DNA of 6,637 bases from JADHUC01 sp964617665 (GTDB taxonomy: Bacteria > Planctomycetota > Planctomycetia > Pirellulales > Pirellulaceae): NCBI GenBank assembly GCA_964617665.1, contig CAZUAH010000705.1, positions 1 through 6,637 of the forward strand, given 5' to 3'. The translations under genes and the position numbers were made by a program. Under the pieces are notes generated by a model. That model had not been told where the DNA came from, made no database searches, and saw only the letters and a program-made list of their open reading frames with translations. This document shows, piece by piece, positions 1 to 4,880 of the stretch (positions within the stretch are counted from its first letter, which is position 1; every line of letters starts with the position of its first letter).

Positions 1-206
1 ACCTCCGGCATGTCGTTGTAGCCCAACTCCTCTTTCAACTCGCTTTCCCACTGCTCAATCAAGCCCCGTAGCATTGCCGTAACTAGGGCGTCATCGAGTT
101 CTTCTTGACTTGCGATGTCGCCGGACTCGACTCTTTCTCGGATTTGTGGTTCCAGGGTCTCTTGCAGATACCCTCTCAGCAAGCCTACGATCTCATGCTC
201 TGTCAT
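1..206 (-). CDS. Hypothetical small helical protein, 3' end outside window
   Basis: The start codon is the ATG at 206-204 and 68 residues are readable before the left edge, with no stop. The protein begins MTEHEIVGLLRGYLQ and is rich in Glu, Leu and Gln with a heptad-like spacing of hydrophobics, so it is probably all-helical and cytosolic. No signal peptide, membrane segment, metal ligand or catalytic motif is visible, and I do not recognise a family. The start is supported by a strong G-rich ribosome binding site (AAGGGGG) about 9-10 bases upstream and by good codon structure in this frame only. The start lies 4 bases inside the boundary of an attC-like repeat at 210-263, which is where the first gene of an integron cassette would normally begin, so it may be a cassette gene. 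Gene reality is likely; function is unknown. Confidence 0.7.
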   Translation of the reverse strand, partial: MTEHEIVGLLRGYLQETLEPQIRERVESGDIASQEELDDALVTAMLRGLIEQWESELKEELGYNDMPE

Positions 207-209
207 TTT

Positions 210-263
210 GCCTACCCCCTTGATTACGCCTTCGCTGCGCTACTCAAGTGAGACTTGTTAGGC
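210..263 (-). repeat. attC-like imperfect inverted repeat (possible integron cassette boundary)
   Basis: Read on the minus strand, the site begins with GCCTAAC, a match to the attC R'' consensus RYYYAAC, and ends with GGTAGGC, one base off the R' consensus GTTRRRY. The outer boxes pair at 6 of 7 positions. Inside them CTTGA and TCAAG form a perfect second arm, with an unpaired 8-base spacer on one side and 2 on the other, and a short GC stem lies in the centre. The 54-base length is at the lower limit for attC sites. The last box is followed by AAA-ATG of the next gene, the arrangement usual at cassette junctions. Against it, the R' box lacks the GTT core where the integrase acts, and no integrase gene is in the window. 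It could be a decayed site or a coincidental hairpin. Confidence 0.4.
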
Positions 264-648
264 CATCGGTCGCCTGCCAACGCTCACTTCTGGATCGTCA
301 CGATGCGATAACCTCCATCATTAGACACATTGAAGGGACGATTGCAAAATAAGAACTCGCTGAGTTTCCGCGGACTTTGTCGCAACCTACTGAAGCACAA
401 CGTGTTCCGACCAGAGAATTTCTCCGGCACCAATGCGGCTCGTGCGTCAGAGGGCGGTCTGCGGCGCTTCCAGCGACGTGGCGGGCGAGTGCGGCGTGAC
501 CTGCCCTTGATGTTGCCGCCTGAGGAACTACCCACAAGCTCGCCAGCCGACCTTGTCGTAAACCACGCCCTCGCCCAACCTACGAATGACCCTGCCACGA
601 TGATTGACACGTCCCGAGGTTGGAGGCGGGAGAGGGACGCCAGCGTGC
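264..648. other. Gene-poor stretch; one weak 108-codon ORF, otherwise nothing recognised
   Basis: These 385 bases lie between the attC-like repeat and the lipoprotein stop. The best coding candidate is a minus-strand frame at 284-610 starting MSIIVAGSFVGW. Its middle is an Arg/Pro-rich run with no domain, signal or credible ribosome binding site, and its codon pattern is not better than that of competing frames. Its stop lies about 20 bases before the attC-like site, which would fit a cassette ORF, but that is the only support. I see no convincing promoter, terminator or RNA gene here. Confidence 0.4.
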
Positions 649-885
649 TTACCGAGGCAAATCGACCATCCTGGGATGTACAAGCGATTGAGGCGTTTCC
701 AAAACCGGTGGCCGAGCCACACAGGGCTCCTCGTAGGCAACAGGCAAGCGAGTTGCGTGGGAAACAGGTGCGTCAACGGATACGCGAACTGGGTAGCGTT
801 CCAGTCTTTGAGCCGAAGTGCCACAGCCTAACTGGAGGACGATCATTCCGACTAGCAGTAGAGCAGAGAGGGTGGCTTGTTTCAT
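649..885 (-). CDS. Small predicted lipoprotein, 78 aa
   Basis: The protein starts MKQATLSALLLVGMIVLQLGC: a Lys-2 n-region, a hydrophobic core at residues 5-18, and a lipobox-like LQLGC ending at Cys21. Signal peptidase II cleavage before Cys21 would leave a mature peptide of about 58 residues (CGTSAQRLERYPVRVSVD...) tethered to a membrane by its N-terminus. The lipobox is imperfect, with Leu in place of Ala/Ser at -2. The mature part is short, rich in Pro, Val and Arg, and carries one further Cys, with no recognised domain. I chose the ATG at 885 because the upstream in-frame extension to 996 would bury the signal peptide and overlap the preceding gene. The start lies 10 bases after the zinc-ribbon stop, so the two are probably co-transcribed. 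There is no clear Shine-Dalgarno, so translational coupling is plausible. Function unknown. Confidence 0.72.
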   Translation of the reverse strand: MKQATLSALLLVGMIVLQLGCGTSAQRLERYPVRVSVDAPVSHATRLPVAYEEPCVARPPVLETPQSLVHPRMVDLPR

Positions 886-895
886 GTCGAGCCGT

Positions 896-1084
896 TCAAG
901 CCGCCCGCCGGCTAGAGTTAGACTTGTAGGTGAGGTTCGATGCCAGGAAGGAGGACATGTCGAATCGGCGGCAGCAATTGTGGCACCTAACGGCAATGAC
1001 GAAAATACGTCCGAGTACTGATTTGCGGCGGTTGCCGCTGCGACTCCGATACAACCTTTGCGACTTACAGTATGGGCAATTCAT
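896..1084 (-). CDS. Zinc-ribbon miniprotein, 62 aa
   Basis: The protein has a C-x2-C pair at Cys3/Cys6 (MNCPYCKSQ) and a second at Cys34/Cys37 (RCHNCCRRF), separated by 27 residues with a basic stretch (residues 10-21) and a hydrophobic one (24-32). This is the layout of the short planctomycete and acidobacterial zinc-ribbon proteins of the type 'CPxCxSxxxxRSxRR...yRCxxCxxRF'; the comparison is from memory. It should fold around a single structural zinc. No catalytic residue is evident, and nucleic-acid or protein binding is a guess. An in-frame TGA lies seven codons upstream of the ATG at 1084, which fixes the start. There is no strong ribosome binding site. A lipoprotein gene follows 10 bases downstream and is probably in the same transcript. 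Confidence 0.78.
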   Translation of the reverse strand: MNCPYCKSQRLYRSRSGNRRKSVLGRIFVIAVRCHNCCRRFDMSSFLASNLTYKSNSSRRAA

Positions 1085-1386
1085 GGCATTAACTGAGAAT
1101 CAAGAGTTGCGATGCAAAGTCTTTTATGCTGTCGTCCTAGTCGACGACGGATTGTGTGTATCTTGAACAATGTGGCTAACGAGAGGATTGGTTGGATCTG
1201 GTAAACACTGCGGCCCACGGACCGCCCCAAACAAAACCAGCCACGCGGATGACGGCGTTATTCGGCAGACGGCGTTCTTGCCCTGTCCCGTCGCCGCCCA
1301 AGCCAACTTGCGAACAAGCCGCCGATGGTTGCGAGGACGAGAGTCCAGAGGGAATGGCGATTACTGCCAAGGCGGCATCGGGACAG
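1085..1386. other. Apparently non-coding stretch with a possible relic
   Basis: None of the overlapping frames here shows a domain, a start with a ribosome binding site, or a coding-like codon pattern. A perfect 6-base inverted repeat, GTCGTC at 1131-1136 and GACGAC at 1143-1148, lies upstream of the zinc-ribbon gene. It has no T-run, so it is not a classical terminator; an operator is possible. The only protein-like signal is the PEP-CTERM-like tail listed separately. No convincing sigma-70 promoter was found for the zinc-ribbon gene. Confidence 0.4.
1258..1370 (-). pseudogene. Possible frameshifted PEP-CTERM-like tail relic
   Basis: One minus-strand frame reads AVIAIP (to base 1350). After a shift of one frame, the sequence reads LWTLVLATIGGLFASWLG followed by RRRDRARTPSAE and a TAA at 1260-1258. 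Together these look like the end of a PEP-CTERM protein: an x-I-P-(EP missing) motif, a hydrophobic helix with a Gly-Gly, and an Arg cluster just before the stop. The Glu-Pro of the sorting signal would have been lost in the same small deletion that shifts the frame. There is no start codon for either half, and upstream it overlaps the end of the STAS gene in another frame. It may be chance. Confidence 0.22.
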
Positions 1387-1839
1387 TCAGACTCTGGCGA
1401 AAGCCGCCTCTCGGTCTGAAGATATCTCGAACAGTGTGTCCAGCTTTGAGTAGGAAAATGCCTCACGCACCACCTGATGCATCCCGCACAAGACGAGCCT
1501 GCCCGCCGTAGCTTGGACCCGCTTTTGCAGCGTCAAGAGTCTAGCAAGAAGCAAACTGGCGATCAGGTCAAGGCAAGACAAGTCAACGATGATACGTGGC
1601 ATACTGTCGGCACGCACCAATGTCTCAAAGAGACGATCTAGGTGTTTGATATCTGGCACAACTCCAGGAGCGATAAGAAGGTAGACGACCTCGTCAACCA
1701 TGCTTTTGCAGCACCATATCGGACACCCGCACTGCGGACACGGCGCCTCACAGGGGGGCGTCCCATGATGGAAGGGCAGTGCTGAGGCACAAAGTGGATA
1801 GACGCAAAGCGTCCGGCAAGCTGAGCTTGAGGTATCCAT
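1387..1839 (-). CDS. Cys-knuckle plus STAS-domain protein (anti-anti-sigma-like), 150 aa
   Basis: Residues about 47-150 form a STAS domain, starting near MVDEVVYLLIAPG, with the core IIVDLSCLDLIASLLLARLL and a C-terminal half RLVLCGMHQVVREAF...LDTLFEI. The latter matches the SpoIIAA pattern '[28 protein letters not shown]'. The Ser equivalent to the phosphorylated Ser58 of SpoIIAA is present (Ser95), but the preceding Asp is Ala94 and the usual Ser-Gly after it is Leu-Leu, so regulation by a serine kinase may be altered. Residues about 30-44 form a Cys-rich knuckle (Cys30, 34, 37, 39, 43, 44; PCPQCGCPIWCC) that could bind one metal ion. I chose the ATG at 1839 because it has AGGTG 9 bases upstream. 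The frame stays open to 2025, but that part is basic and featureless. An alternative start at Met47 (1701) would drop the knuckle. No sigma factor or anti-sigma kinase is adjacent. Confidence 0.78.
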   Translation of the reverse strand: MDTSSSACRTLCVYPLCASALPFHHGTPPCEAPCPQCGCPIWCCKSMVDEVVYLLIAPGVVPDIKHLDRLFETLVRADSMPRIIVDLSCLDLIASLLLARLLTLQKRVQATAGRLVLCGMHQVVREAFSYSKLDTLFEISSDREAAFARV

Positions 1840-1876
1840 ATGTTTCACACCTGATCGCGAGCCAGAGGTGCACAGC

Positions 1877-1891
1877 CTCGCTCCGTGCGAG
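1877..1891. repeat. Hairpin in the leader of the STAS gene
   Basis: CTCGC at 1877-1881 and GCGAG at 1887-1891 form a perfect 5-base stem with a 5-base loop, about 38 bases before the STAS start codon. It would lie in the mRNA leader. There is no U-run, so it is not an obvious attenuator. Confidence 0.2.
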
Positions 1892-1921
1892 AGAGGCGTC
1901 ACACGGAATGAATCTCCGCAG

Positions 1922-1949
1922 ATTGTAATGCGGATCAGTCGCCGAGCAA
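1922..1949 (-). promoter_or_regulatory. Candidate promoter for the STAS gene
   Basis: On the minus strand, TACAAT at 1927-1922 matches the -10 consensus at 5 of 6 positions, and TTGCTC at 1949-1944 is a weak -35, with 16 bases between. This would give a leader of roughly 75 bases before the ATG at 1839. The -35 match is poor, and in GC-rich planctomycete DNA such matches arise by chance. Confidence 0.22.
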
Positions 1950-2108
1950 GCACACGGGCATGCGGACTGCCTAGCTTAACACGCCGTTTTGTTCGTCGGT
2001 CGGAGAGAGTGTAGCTAACATCCATATGTGCAGAAGCCGGGCGGGTCCGGAAACATCTGTGGCTTGCGCCGGGGCCCCCAGAGCGGTTTTCGTTTTCGCT
2101 GGCTCAAT

Positions 2109-3506
2109 TCACTCACCGTCATCATCGTCTTTTTTGAACACGTTGAAATGAGTCACGCCTTTGAAATCAGGAGGGAATGCGAATGGCGGACGCATTCCGA
2201 CCGGGAGAATTGCCTTCGTCAAAAGCAGCAAGAAAATCTGTATCCCCAGATTCACCTGTGATCGCCCATCCGCTTCCGGATGTTCGCACTCGTATGCGAC
2301 GTAATCCATTTGCCGAATGTTGAGTCCCCAGAATCCGAATACTCGTCGTGACAAAGAGCCGACAAAATGCGGTGCGACGTAACCGTCTTTGAACTCCGTG
2401 AATGACTCCTTGATTCGATTTTCGTATGTCTGACTGATTCCATCCTTTGGTTCGTCCACATCATCCCGAAACGTAACGAATGCCGAAAACACCTCGTCCA
2501 ACGGATGGGATCTCGGAGAATTACCCATGCACTCACGAATGTGAGTCTTTGCGTCAACGAGGTTCTTTATCCCCTTCTTCAGAGTATCGGAAGTGAGCGT
2601 CCGCTTGACCTGAATGACTCCACGTACCGAGGCAGGTTGAACGATTACGAAATCGTCGATCCGAGTCAGCGGAGCATACGACTCCCTGTCGTGGATCATC
2701 ACGTCGATTTCGGGAGAGTGCTTCGTGTCGGCACCAACAATACGTCGTCCATGGGTGAATCCCTTATCGACGCTATATCGGTCTGGTAGCACTCGACGGA
2801 CCAGTTCTCTGATCAGAACTTCACAGGCAGTACCCGGCGCAGTCCAGTCCCTGGTTCTGCCGAGCAAATGTGTAATCGTGTCGTACTGATGGAGCGCAGC
2901 CTGAGCGAGAGACGAGTAGTACGCAGTTAGTCCGGTATTCACTTCGGTCTGCGGTGACAGGATTACCTCAAACAAGACCCGCAACGACTTGTCATCGACG
3001 AGCCGATGATCAGTCCCGATTTGAATCAGCGCCCCCCTATCCAATTCACTGTTCTGCGCAAGCTCCTCACTATTAGTGTATGGAACGGTGGCATCATCCT
3101 TTGAGTGAAGGATGACCGTTCCCGCCTTTGCCTTGTCAGCCGTTCCGTTGCCGTCGTTCTTCCACGCCGGGCACAACAGGATAAGGCGTGCGTCACCACT
3201 GTCCATGTTCACGGCAACAGCCCCGCCACGCGACGAGCCGACGATCACGTCGGGTTGATGTTCCTTGTGCTGCTGCTCAGCGATGCGCACGGACTCGTCG
3301 AAGTCATCGTCGGGCAACTGGGCTACGGCGATGATCGCGAGGATGTGGCAGATGTCCACCTCGGAGAGTGCCGGCCAAGCGGCGATGACGGACTGGAGAT
3401 CGGGGCCGAAACCCTCGTTTCGTGCGCCGGATGCATCGGATTTTGCAGCGCTCGGAAGTGGGGTTTTCTCTAACTCGTTGGCTGGTAAGGTGGTTACATC
3501 GGACAT
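2109..3506 (-). CDS. Mosaic ORF: WP-motif leader, truncated alpha/beta hydrolase, DUF6602 PD-(D/E)XK-like domain, 465 aa
   Basis: Three segments are visible in one frame. Residues 1-59 (MSDVTTLPANELEKTPLPSA, then PDLQSVIAAWPALSE and ILAII) resemble the 'DPDLxxVIAAWPTLP' ORFs found beside planctomycete tyrosine recombinases. Residues 62-182 match a small alpha/beta hydrolase family (LPDDDFDESVRIA, GSSRGGAVA, SKDDATVPY, GTDHRL), with a plausible triad of Ser92, Asp138 and His167. The family's first strand and oxyanion 'YLHG' segment are missing, so activity is doubtful. Residues about 189-465 form a DUF6602-type domain: PDRYSVDKGF, SPEIDVMIHD (Asp268), and RGVIQVKRT (Gln299, Lys301), with Glu229 on the preceding helix. 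This is a PD-(D/E)XK-like arrangement suggesting a nuclease fold, and it ends in an acidic tail. A GTG at 2942 could start the last domain alone. The ATG at 3506 has only a weak AGAAG upstream. Domain names are from memory; the DUF6602 part is the most certain. Confidence 0.72.
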   Translation of the reverse strand: MSDVTTLPANELEKTPLPSAAKSDASGARNEGFGPDLQSVIAAWPALSEVDICHILAIIAVAQLPDDDFDESVRIAEQQHKEHQPDVIVGSSRGGAVAVNMDSGDARLILLCPAWKNDGNGTADKAKAGTVILHSKDDATVPYTNSEELAQNSELDRGALIQIGTDHRLVDDKSLRVLFEVILSPQTEVNTGLTAYYSSLAQAALHQYDTITHLLGRTRDWTAPGTACEVLIRELVRRVLPDRYSVDKGFTHGRRIVGADTKHSPEIDVMIHDRESYAPLTRIDDFVIVQPASVRGVIQVKRTLTSDTLKKGIKNLVDAKTHIRECMGNSPRSHPLDEVFSAFVTFRDDVDEPKDGISQTYENRIKESFTEFKDGYVAPHFVGSLSRRVFGFWGLNIRQMDYVAYECEHPEADGRSQVNLGIQIFLLLLTKAILPVGMRPPFAFPPDFKGVTHFNVFKKDDDDGE

Positions 3507-3510
3507 CTTC

Positions 3511-3525
3511 TGTCGTTTTGCGACA
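3511..3525. repeat. Hairpin just upstream of the mosaic gene start
   Basis: TGTCG at 3511-3515 and CGACA at 3521-3525 form a perfect 5-base stem with a 5-base loop, only 4 bases from the ATG at 3506. On the mRNA it would cover the position of the ribosome binding site, so it could reduce translation. It also serves as one arm of the larger inverted repeat in this intergenic region. Confidence 0.3.
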
Positions 3526-3619
3526 CGGGCATTTGCCGTTCCCGCGGCCAGGGCGATCGTGTGCTGAAATGCGACTCAGGACGGCCACAACTGCCTTGTC
3601 GCAAAATCGCCTGCCCGTG
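3516..3619. repeat. Paired inverted repeats in the divergent intergenic region
   Basis: TTTTGCGACA at 3516-3525 recurs exactly inverted as TGTCGCAAAA at 3597-3606. CACGGGCA at 3524-3531 recurs inverted as TGCCCGTG at 3612-3619. Both pairs flank about 65-70 bases between the mosaic gene (minus) and the XylR-like gene (plus). The placement suits an operator for a dimeric regulator bound by looping, or a relic of a small inverted element. No function is shown by the sequence itself. Confidence 0.35.
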
Positions 3620-3693
3620 CAAAGCGATAGTGTAACGTCTAACCGCTCCGAGTGGGTGTTGCGCCTGCTGGGAGCATCCGCGAAGCCTGCGAT

Positions 3694-3705
3694 CGGGAAA
3701 TCCCG
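3694..3705 (+). promoter_or_regulatory. Palindrome over the ribosome binding site of the XylR-like gene
   Basis: CGGGA and TCCCG form a perfect 5-base-arm palindrome separated by AA, ending 2 bases before the ATG at 3708. It contains the only Shine-Dalgarno-like sequence (GGGA, 9 bases from the ATG). It could be an autoregulatory operator half or simply a coincidence around a G-rich binding site; the 2-base centre is too small to form a tight RNA loop. Confidence 0.25.
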
Positions 3706-3707
3706 CC

Positions 3708-4865
3708 ATGGACAAGACTCGTCGGATTGCCCTATTGCTAGATCGAGGGTTGAGCTTTGTTCGCGGCGTCATCCGCGGCGTGCGTGCTTACGCAGCGGAC
3801 AAACCGAACTGGATCCTGCGCGACGGACCGCCCCGACCGCAACTCGTCTCCCACGTGCGGGACTGGAAACCGCATGGGATCATTGCAGGGCTTGTCCTTC
3901 CACGGGTTGCGCAAGAATTGACCCGCATGCGTACACCATTGATCGACACCGCCTGTACATTGCCCGATCTGAAAGTGCCAACAGTCGACGTGGATCACGC
4001 GGCCGTGGGACGGCTGGCGGCCGACTATTTGCTGGAACGAAAGTTCGAGCATTTTGGCTTCTTCGGCAGCGAGTCGGCGGCTTACTCAAAAATCCGCGAG
4101 TCAGCATTCAGTGATCGCGTGAAGGAAGCCGGCCATGCGGTCTCCTCGTGCCATACCGAGTATTTGGCGGATCTTGCGACCCCCGCCCTTTGGAAGAAGT
4201 CGGCGCAGAAGACGCGCCGGTGGTTGCGTCGATTGGAGAAACCCGCAGCCATTCTTTGCTGCGAGGACGCCCCAGCCCGTTATCTGGCGGACGTATGTCG
4301 TCAGACAGGTCTGAGGATTCCTGAAGACATCGCTCTGCTCGAATCCGGCAACGATGATCTGGAATGCGGCTTGACGCAACCCGCCCTGTCCAGCATCGCC
4401 GTGCCGTCGCAGCGGGTTGGTTATGAAGCAGCGGCGCTGTTGGATCGGCTCATGTCAGGCGAGCCCCGACCTCGAGAACCACTGTTGGTACCACCGCTGC
4501 ATGTGGTCACGCGTCACTCGACCGACATCATGGCCATCGAGGACGAGATTGTCCAAGCGGCCCTGAAATACATCCGCCAGCATGCCTGGGAAGCTATAAG
4601 CGTCGCCAAACTGGCCCATGACATCGCCGTGGGACGACGGCTTATCGAGCGACGCTTTCGGTCTATCTTGGGCCGGTCGGTGCTGGAGGAGATCTACAGA
4701 CTACGCATCGCGCGGGCGAAGCAACTGCTTACAGATACCCATCTGCCCATTGCGGCGATTGCCGAACAGTCTGGGTTTCCCAATACTCGGCGGTTAGACG
4801 TGGTGTTCGCTAAACGAACGGGCCTCACTCCCACGGCATACCGTCGTCAATCGCAGGCATGTTGA
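3708..4865 (+). CDS. XylR-type transcriptional regulator, LacI-like sensor plus AraC DNA-binding domain, 385 aa
   Basis: Residues about 5-273 form a periplasmic-binding-protein-like (LacI/GalR) effector domain: RRIALLLDRGLSFVRGVIRG at the start, 'PTVDVDHAAVGRLAADYLLERKF' near 91-113, HFGFFG near 115-120, and SSIAVPSQRVGYEAAALLDR near 228-247. Residues about 283-380 are an AraC domain with helix-turn-helix units at about 297-322 (ISVAKLAHDIAVGRRLIERRF) and 346-375 (LPIAAIAEQSGFPN...FAKRTGLTPTAYRR). The length is close to the 392 residues of E. coli XylR, so the gene is complete. It should be a cytosolic activator or repressor responding to a sugar-like ligand. The ligand cannot be read from the sequence, and no sugar-catabolic gene is in the window, so the name xylR is withheld. 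It is divergent from the mosaic gene and converges on the cinA-like gene with 15 bases between stops and no visible terminator hairpin. Confidence 0.93.
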   Translation: MDKTRRIALLLDRGLSFVRGVIRGVRAYAADKPNWILRDGPPRPQLVSHVRDWKPHGIIAGLVLPRVAQELTRMRTPLIDTACTLPDLKVPTVDVDHAAVGRLAADYLLERKFEHFGFFGSESAAYSKIRESAFSDRVKEAGHAVSSCHTEYLADLATPALWKKSAQKTRRWLRRLEKPAAILCCEDAPARYLADVCRQTGLRIPEDIALLESGNDDLECGLTQPALSSIAVPSQRVGYEAAALLDRLMSGEPRPREPLLVPPLHVVTRHSTDIMAIEDEIVQAALKYIRQHAWEAISVAKLAHDIAVGRRLIERRFRSILGRSVLEEIYRLRIARAKQLLTDTHLPIAAIAEQSGFPNTRRLDVVFAKRTGLTPTAYRRQSQAC

Positions 4866-4880
4866 GTTCGCCATCCGGCT

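Noticed and set aside
564..616. Second possible attC-like pair (TCCAAC and GTTGGG on the minus strand)
   Set aside because: The outer arms pair, but the first box breaks the consensus and no inner arm was found.
826..832. GCCTAAC, a second attC-type core heptamer
   Set aside because: It is part of the lipoprotein signal-peptide coding sequence and has no matching second box or inner arm. The RYYYAAC consensus is loose and expected by chance several times in this window.
330..929. 199-codon plus-strand ORF starting MKGRLQNKNS
   Set aside because: It runs antisense through the lipoprotein, is Arg/Pro/Ser-rich with no domain, and is explained as a shadow in GC-rich DNA.
886..996. N-terminal extension of the lipoprotein to a start at 996
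   Set aside because: It would place 37 polar residues before a clear lipoprotein signal peptide and overlap the zinc-ribbon gene extensively.
1170..1511. Overlapping ORFs on both strands between the zinc-ribbon and STAS genes
   Set aside because: No domain, no credible start signals, and they compete with each other and with the end of the STAS gene.
1840..2025. 62-residue upstream extension of the STAS protein
   Set aside because: The frame is open but basic and featureless, while the ATG at 1839 has a better ribosome binding site and precedes the Cys knuckle.
2040..2105. Terminator after the mosaic gene around the GC-rich run and the AGCG/CGCT arms
   Set aside because: The stem is only 4 bases with an 11-base loop and there is no U-run.
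3422..4114. 230-codon plus-strand ORF across the intergenic region into the regulator gene
   Set aside because: It overlaps two well-supported genes in other frames and shows only Arg-rich, low-complexity composition.
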